Assembly: GCA_019694835.1 (NCBI GenBank)
Contig: JAIBBE010000120.1
Span: 1-8,464, forward strand
Origin: Fimbriimonadaceae bacterium
GTDB lineage: Bacteria > Armatimonadota > Fimbriimonadia > Fimbriimonadales > Fimbriimonadaceae
Length of the DNA stretch: 8,464 nt
Reading direction: 5' to 3'
Shown: positions 6,447 to 8,464 of the stretch, piece by piece
Numbering within the stretch: the stretch's first letter is position 1
Layout of the letters: each line of letters begins with the position of its first letter
Notes under the pieces: generated by a model
What the model saw: the letters and a program-made list of their open reading frames with translations, nothing else
What the model was told of the DNA's origin: nothing
The model's database searches: none
Translations under genes and position numbers: made by a program

Positions 6447-6463
6447 TTTTGTCCTCTCCTCAT
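6440..6463 (-). promoter_or_regulatory. TTGA stop/start overlap with Shine-Dalgarno (genes B and C)
   Basis: The minus strand reads AGGAGAGGACAAAATTGAC. TGA ends gene B and the overlapping TTG begins gene C, the TTG version of the common ATGA overlap. The AGAGGA lies 5 nt before the TTG. The next in-frame ATG (6425) has no ribosome site, so the rare TTG start is favoured. Confidence 0.6.
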
Positions 6464-7708
6464 GAGAATCACTGCACCGAATCCGACCACGAGGAATGCG
6501 ATTGCCGGGTCCGCAAGTCTTCGCCAGCCACCGACCTCAGGCACGCGGAATTGCTCAAGTTGTCGGCTAACTGCTCCCTGTATGGTGGAACGCTCGCCGA
6601 TCCGTTCAAGCGCGACCCCAGAGTCCGCGTCAACGATCACTGTCCCCGAATCAATGGATAGGGCATCGGAAATCGGAGGCATAGATGCGTCGACGTTGAC
6701 GTCTAGAACCTCGACAAAAGTTGCGAAGCTCAAGGCCGAAGGCGCCGAGCCGACAGATCTGCCTAACGAGAAGGTGGCGGTACGGATTGGGAGCGAGAAG
6801 TAACCGTCGACTTGCCGCGTCTCAAGAACTTGCTGCACGGAGAAAATCGAACGCGTTAGGCCAATACCGTCGCGCTTCGGCTCCGCCCTATAGTGCTCCA
6901 CTCGAAAGGGCAAGAAATCATCTTCCAGGGAGAGAAAGATCCGCGTGGTGGGAGGGCAGCCAACGGCAAGGACGATACAGGTTCGCCCTCTCACCCTTGC
7001 AAGCTCCCGAAGGACAACGGTTGAGTCTCGCTCAAGAAGCGCCCTCATGTCGGCGATTCCCCTAGGTTCGGCTCTGAAGGATGCGGCCTGCAGGAGACCC
7101 GCTTGAATGAAGGGCTCATCAGTCGCGTACAGTTGGTCAATCCCAACTTCGCTCGTGCTCATCGTGGGATGGGCGTTCAGATAAACCCGCTCTGTCCGTA
7201 TTGCGCTTGCGCCATTGCCAAGAGTGTCGATTCTGGCGAACAAGCCAGATACCGGCTCGCGAAACCTCAAGGATACTAGCTGCCTTTCGGGGCTCCACCA
7301 GTATTCTCGTTCAATTCCTGCCGGCGGCGACGATGCCTCATTTGACCCAGCGCTCGACCACCAGTGCATCTTACTGCGGCTGACAAAGGTGGAAAATTTG
7401 TTGCGCTTTGCCTGAAAAATCCTGGCGAGGTCTTCGCGAGAAACAAATGGCCTGTGGGATCCGACAACTGATGACCACGCTGCGACCAACTCGCTGGCCT
7501 CCCGAGGACCACTCAGCGCTTCCTCCCAAAATCGATCGTCATCAAGGACCCGCTCCGGCTCGAGGAGCGATTTGTGTAATTTTGACCGTCCCTCCGCAGA
7601 GCGTAGATCCTCCGGAGTAATCAGGTCGTCCCCAATGGCGTCGGCCCGGCCAATGCAGGCCAGTGCCAATACTACAACGCACGAAAGAATACAGCTGGAA
7701 CTTGGCAT
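6443..7708 (-). CDS. Signal-peptide protein with C-terminal membrane anchor (gene B)
   Basis: A 421-residue protein. Residues 1-24 are a signal peptide (MPSSSCILSCVVVLALACIG, cut probable after ADA). The Cys at 18 lacks a proper lipobox because Ala is at -3. Residues 25-390 form the extracytoplasmic part. Its middle (about 140-315) is beta-rich: YWWSPERQLVSLRF, IFLSLEDDFLPFRVEHYRAE and QVDGYFSLPIRTATF. This alternation, with 'lP-R-E-Y' followed by a 'vdGyxxLP' strand, recalls LolA-like lipoprotein-carrier folds, a weak structural guess. A GTVIVD motif (355-360) precedes the anchor. A single helix at about 400-416 with MRRGQN at the end gives an N-out, C-in topology. The ATG at 7708 gives the best signal peptide, although GGAGG is 17 nt away. 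The frame stays open to 7822, but that would overlap gene A by 85 nt. No family is recognised. Confidence 0.8.
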   Translation of the reverse strand: MPSSSCILSCVVVLALACIGRADAIGDDLITPEDLRSAEGRSKLHKSLLEPERVLDDDRFWEEALSGPREASELVAAWSSVVGSHRPFVSREDLARIFQAKRNKFSTFVSRSKMHWWSSAGSNEASSPPAGIEREYWWSPERQLVSLRFREPVSGLFARIDTLGNGASAIRTERVYLNAHPTMSTSEVGIDQLYATDEPFIQAGLLQAASFRAEPRGIADMRALLERDSTVVLRELARVRGRTCIVLAVGCPPTTRIFLSLEDDFLPFRVEHYRAEPKRDGIGLTRSIFSVQQVLETRQVDGYFSLPIRTATFSLGRSVGSAPSALSFATFVEVLDVNVDASMPPISDALSIDSGTVIVDADSGVALERIGERSTIQGAVSRQLEQFRVPEVGGWRRLADPAIAFLVVGFGAVILMRRGQN

Positions 7709-7737
7709 TGCCGCCCGACTGGCAACCTCCGGAGCGC

Positions 7738-8241
7738 TCAGATTCCAGGGGGATGGTAACTCGGGTCGTTCCCGGGAAGCGGAGCGGGCACATAAGTGTT
7801 GCAATCGGTCTGCGAATTCCACCCTGCAATCCTACCGCCCGGACACCAGAAGACGTTGGAGGTGGTGCGCCAATAGCAATCGTTTGAATGAGCATCCCAA
7901 GCGCACCAGCCTTCATACCAGATTCCGGTACAACTGATGGACTTTGTGAAGATGTTGGTAGTGCCTCCCGGAGTGTACTGCTGCTCGTTCGCGCAGGCCG
8001 TGTTCCATGTGTTAATTATGCACGCGGAATAACTTGTGCGACCGGCACATGCGGACGCTTTCAAGCCGCACTTAGGAGTGCCGGCAATCGCGCCAACCAC
8101 TGGGTCACAGTCGGCGCCAACTCGAGCGCAGCCCAGCTCCACTTCATCACTCGAACTTGGCTGGAGCAGACTTGCTCCAGCCAGCGCGGCGCCAAGTGTG
8201 ATCATTCCAACAGGGATCGCAATGCGGAAAGCTGCTCTCAT
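7738..8241 (-). CDS. Small secreted cysteine-rich protein (gene A)
   Basis: A 167-residue protein with a signal peptide (MRAAFRIAIPVGMITLGAAL, cut near AGA, about residue 23). The mature part carries 11 cysteines, at 38, 45, 58, 65, 74, 82, 104, 113, 122, 133 and 147, along with many Trp, Tyr, Asn and Gly. It ends YHPPGI. The even spread of cysteines suggests a compact domain held by disulfides, with one left free or bound to a partner. There is no GG, GA or GS leader of the kind C39 peptidases cut, apart from the hydrophobic signal itself. ATG 8241 has AAAGGA 6 nt upstream; a TTG at 8271 would add ten charged residues before the signal peptide and is less likely. It is first in the operon, 29 nt ahead of gene B. 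It resembles nothing I can name; it is the best candidate for a substrate or exported end product of this locus. Confidence 0.8.
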   Translation of the reverse strand: MRAAFRIAIPVGMITLGAALAGASLLQPSSSDEVELGCARVGADCDPVVGAIAGTPKCGLKASACAGRTSYSACIINTWNTACANEQQYTPGGTTNIFTKSISCTGIWYEGWCAWDAHSNDCYWRTTSNVFWCPGGRIAGWNSQTDCNTYVPAPLPGNDPSYHPPGI

Positions 8242-8337
8242 TCGTTGTCCTTTCTGTGATCCAAAACGCAAATCTCACGACTGGCCGCCATAATCGGCTC
8301 GTTGCTCGTATCGATGTGCGGCTCCGTTGTCTCCACT
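8242..8337 (-). other. Leader of the four-gene unit, next to a mobile element
   Basis: Only 96 nt separate gene A from the IS3-family end at 8338. The operon promoter must lie here, in the element, or beyond it. I see no convincing -35/-10 pair. The AAAGGA ribosome site of gene A is in the final 12 nt. Confidence 0.35.
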
Positions 8338-8464
8338 TGACAGGGGTGCGCTGAACAGGTCCACCCCTTATGAGAGACTTTCACGGCCCAAGGGGCCGAG
8401 AGGAGTCTCCGATGAAGCGTTCGAACAGGAAGCGGCACCGTCCCGAGGAGGTGGTCGCCAAGCT
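8338..8464 (+). mobile_element. Left end of an IS3-family element, cut by the window edge
   Basis: The end starts TGACAGGGGTGCGCTGAACA and matches both ends of the short element at 3038-3326. It goes on through the conserved hairpin (8384-8398) to the orfA ribosome site GAGAGGAG and the ATG at 8412. The element reads to the right and leaves the window, so whether it is complete is unknown. It is close enough in sequence to have supplied the transposase for the short copy. Confidence 0.75.
8412..8464 (+). CDS. IS3-family transposase OrfA, N-terminal fragment at edge
   Basis: Seventeen codons are visible (MKRSNRKRHRPEEVVAK), with GAGGAG about 7 nt upstream of the ATG. They match residues 1-17 of the truncated OrfA at 3253 except for a few changes (LT to SN, D to H). 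In IS3-family elements OrfA supplies the helix-turn-helix that binds the ends, and is joined to the catalytic OrfB by a -1 frameshift. None of that later part is in this window. Confidence 0.75.
   Translation, partial: MKRSNRKRHRPEEVVAK

Noticed and set aside
7650..7708. Gene B as a lipoprotein (Cys18 after LALA)
   Set aside because: The -3 residue is Ala rather than Leu/Val/Ile, and an ADA site for ordinary signal peptidase follows at residues 22-24.
7738..8241. Double-glycine leader in gene A for the C39 domain
   Set aside because: No GG/GA/GS site follows a conserved leader helix; the N-terminus is an ordinary signal peptide.
1..8464. tRNA, rRNA, CRISPR array or riboswitch
   Set aside because: I saw no regularly spaced short repeats, no tRNA-like cloverleaf and no rRNA sequence on either strand; a covariance-model search was not possible here.

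Overview
The window is GC-rich, and all but one of its genes read on the minus strand. The one plus-strand gene is a transposase fragment at the right edge. Gene density is moderate and the intergenic spacers are wide. Most proteins are exported or membrane-anchored and belong to no family I can name. A C39-type peptidase joined to a DUF1573-like domain, secreted proteins of unknown function and many transposon remnants suggest a planctomycete, perhaps Phycisphaerae-like. That is a judgement from style; there is no marker gene here.

Left part (1-2705): the 5' end of an exported protein runs off the left edge (1-169). A lone HEPN-like protein with an RxxxxH motif follows (360-926), then a 73-residue two-helix membrane protein (1714-1935) and a membrane-anchored protein of unknown function (2103-2705). 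The spacer 1176-1597 is a decayed copy of the spacer 2798-3326. Both hold a hairpin that looks like a terminator, followed by the start of an IS3-family transposase gene (orfA).

Mobile elements: 3038-3326 is a short internally deleted derivative of an IS3-family element, with two long inverted ends and the first ~49 codons of orfA. A related element begins at 8338 and runs off the right edge. The two face outward from the 5 kb between them.

Central locus (3441-8241): four closely spaced minus-strand genes look like one operon. In order of transcription they are: A, a small secreted protein with 11 cysteines; B, a signal-peptide protein with a C-terminal membrane anchor; C, an exported C39-type cysteine peptidase joined through a membrane hairpin to a DUF1573-like periplasmic region; and D, a secreted helical protein. 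B and C overlap by 4 nt (TTGA), and C and D are 3 nt apart. All four products are predicted to act outside the cytoplasm. My best reading is an undescribed cell-envelope system in which C processes or handles an exported substrate, possibly A. No substrate, transporter or cleavage site is proven by the sequence.
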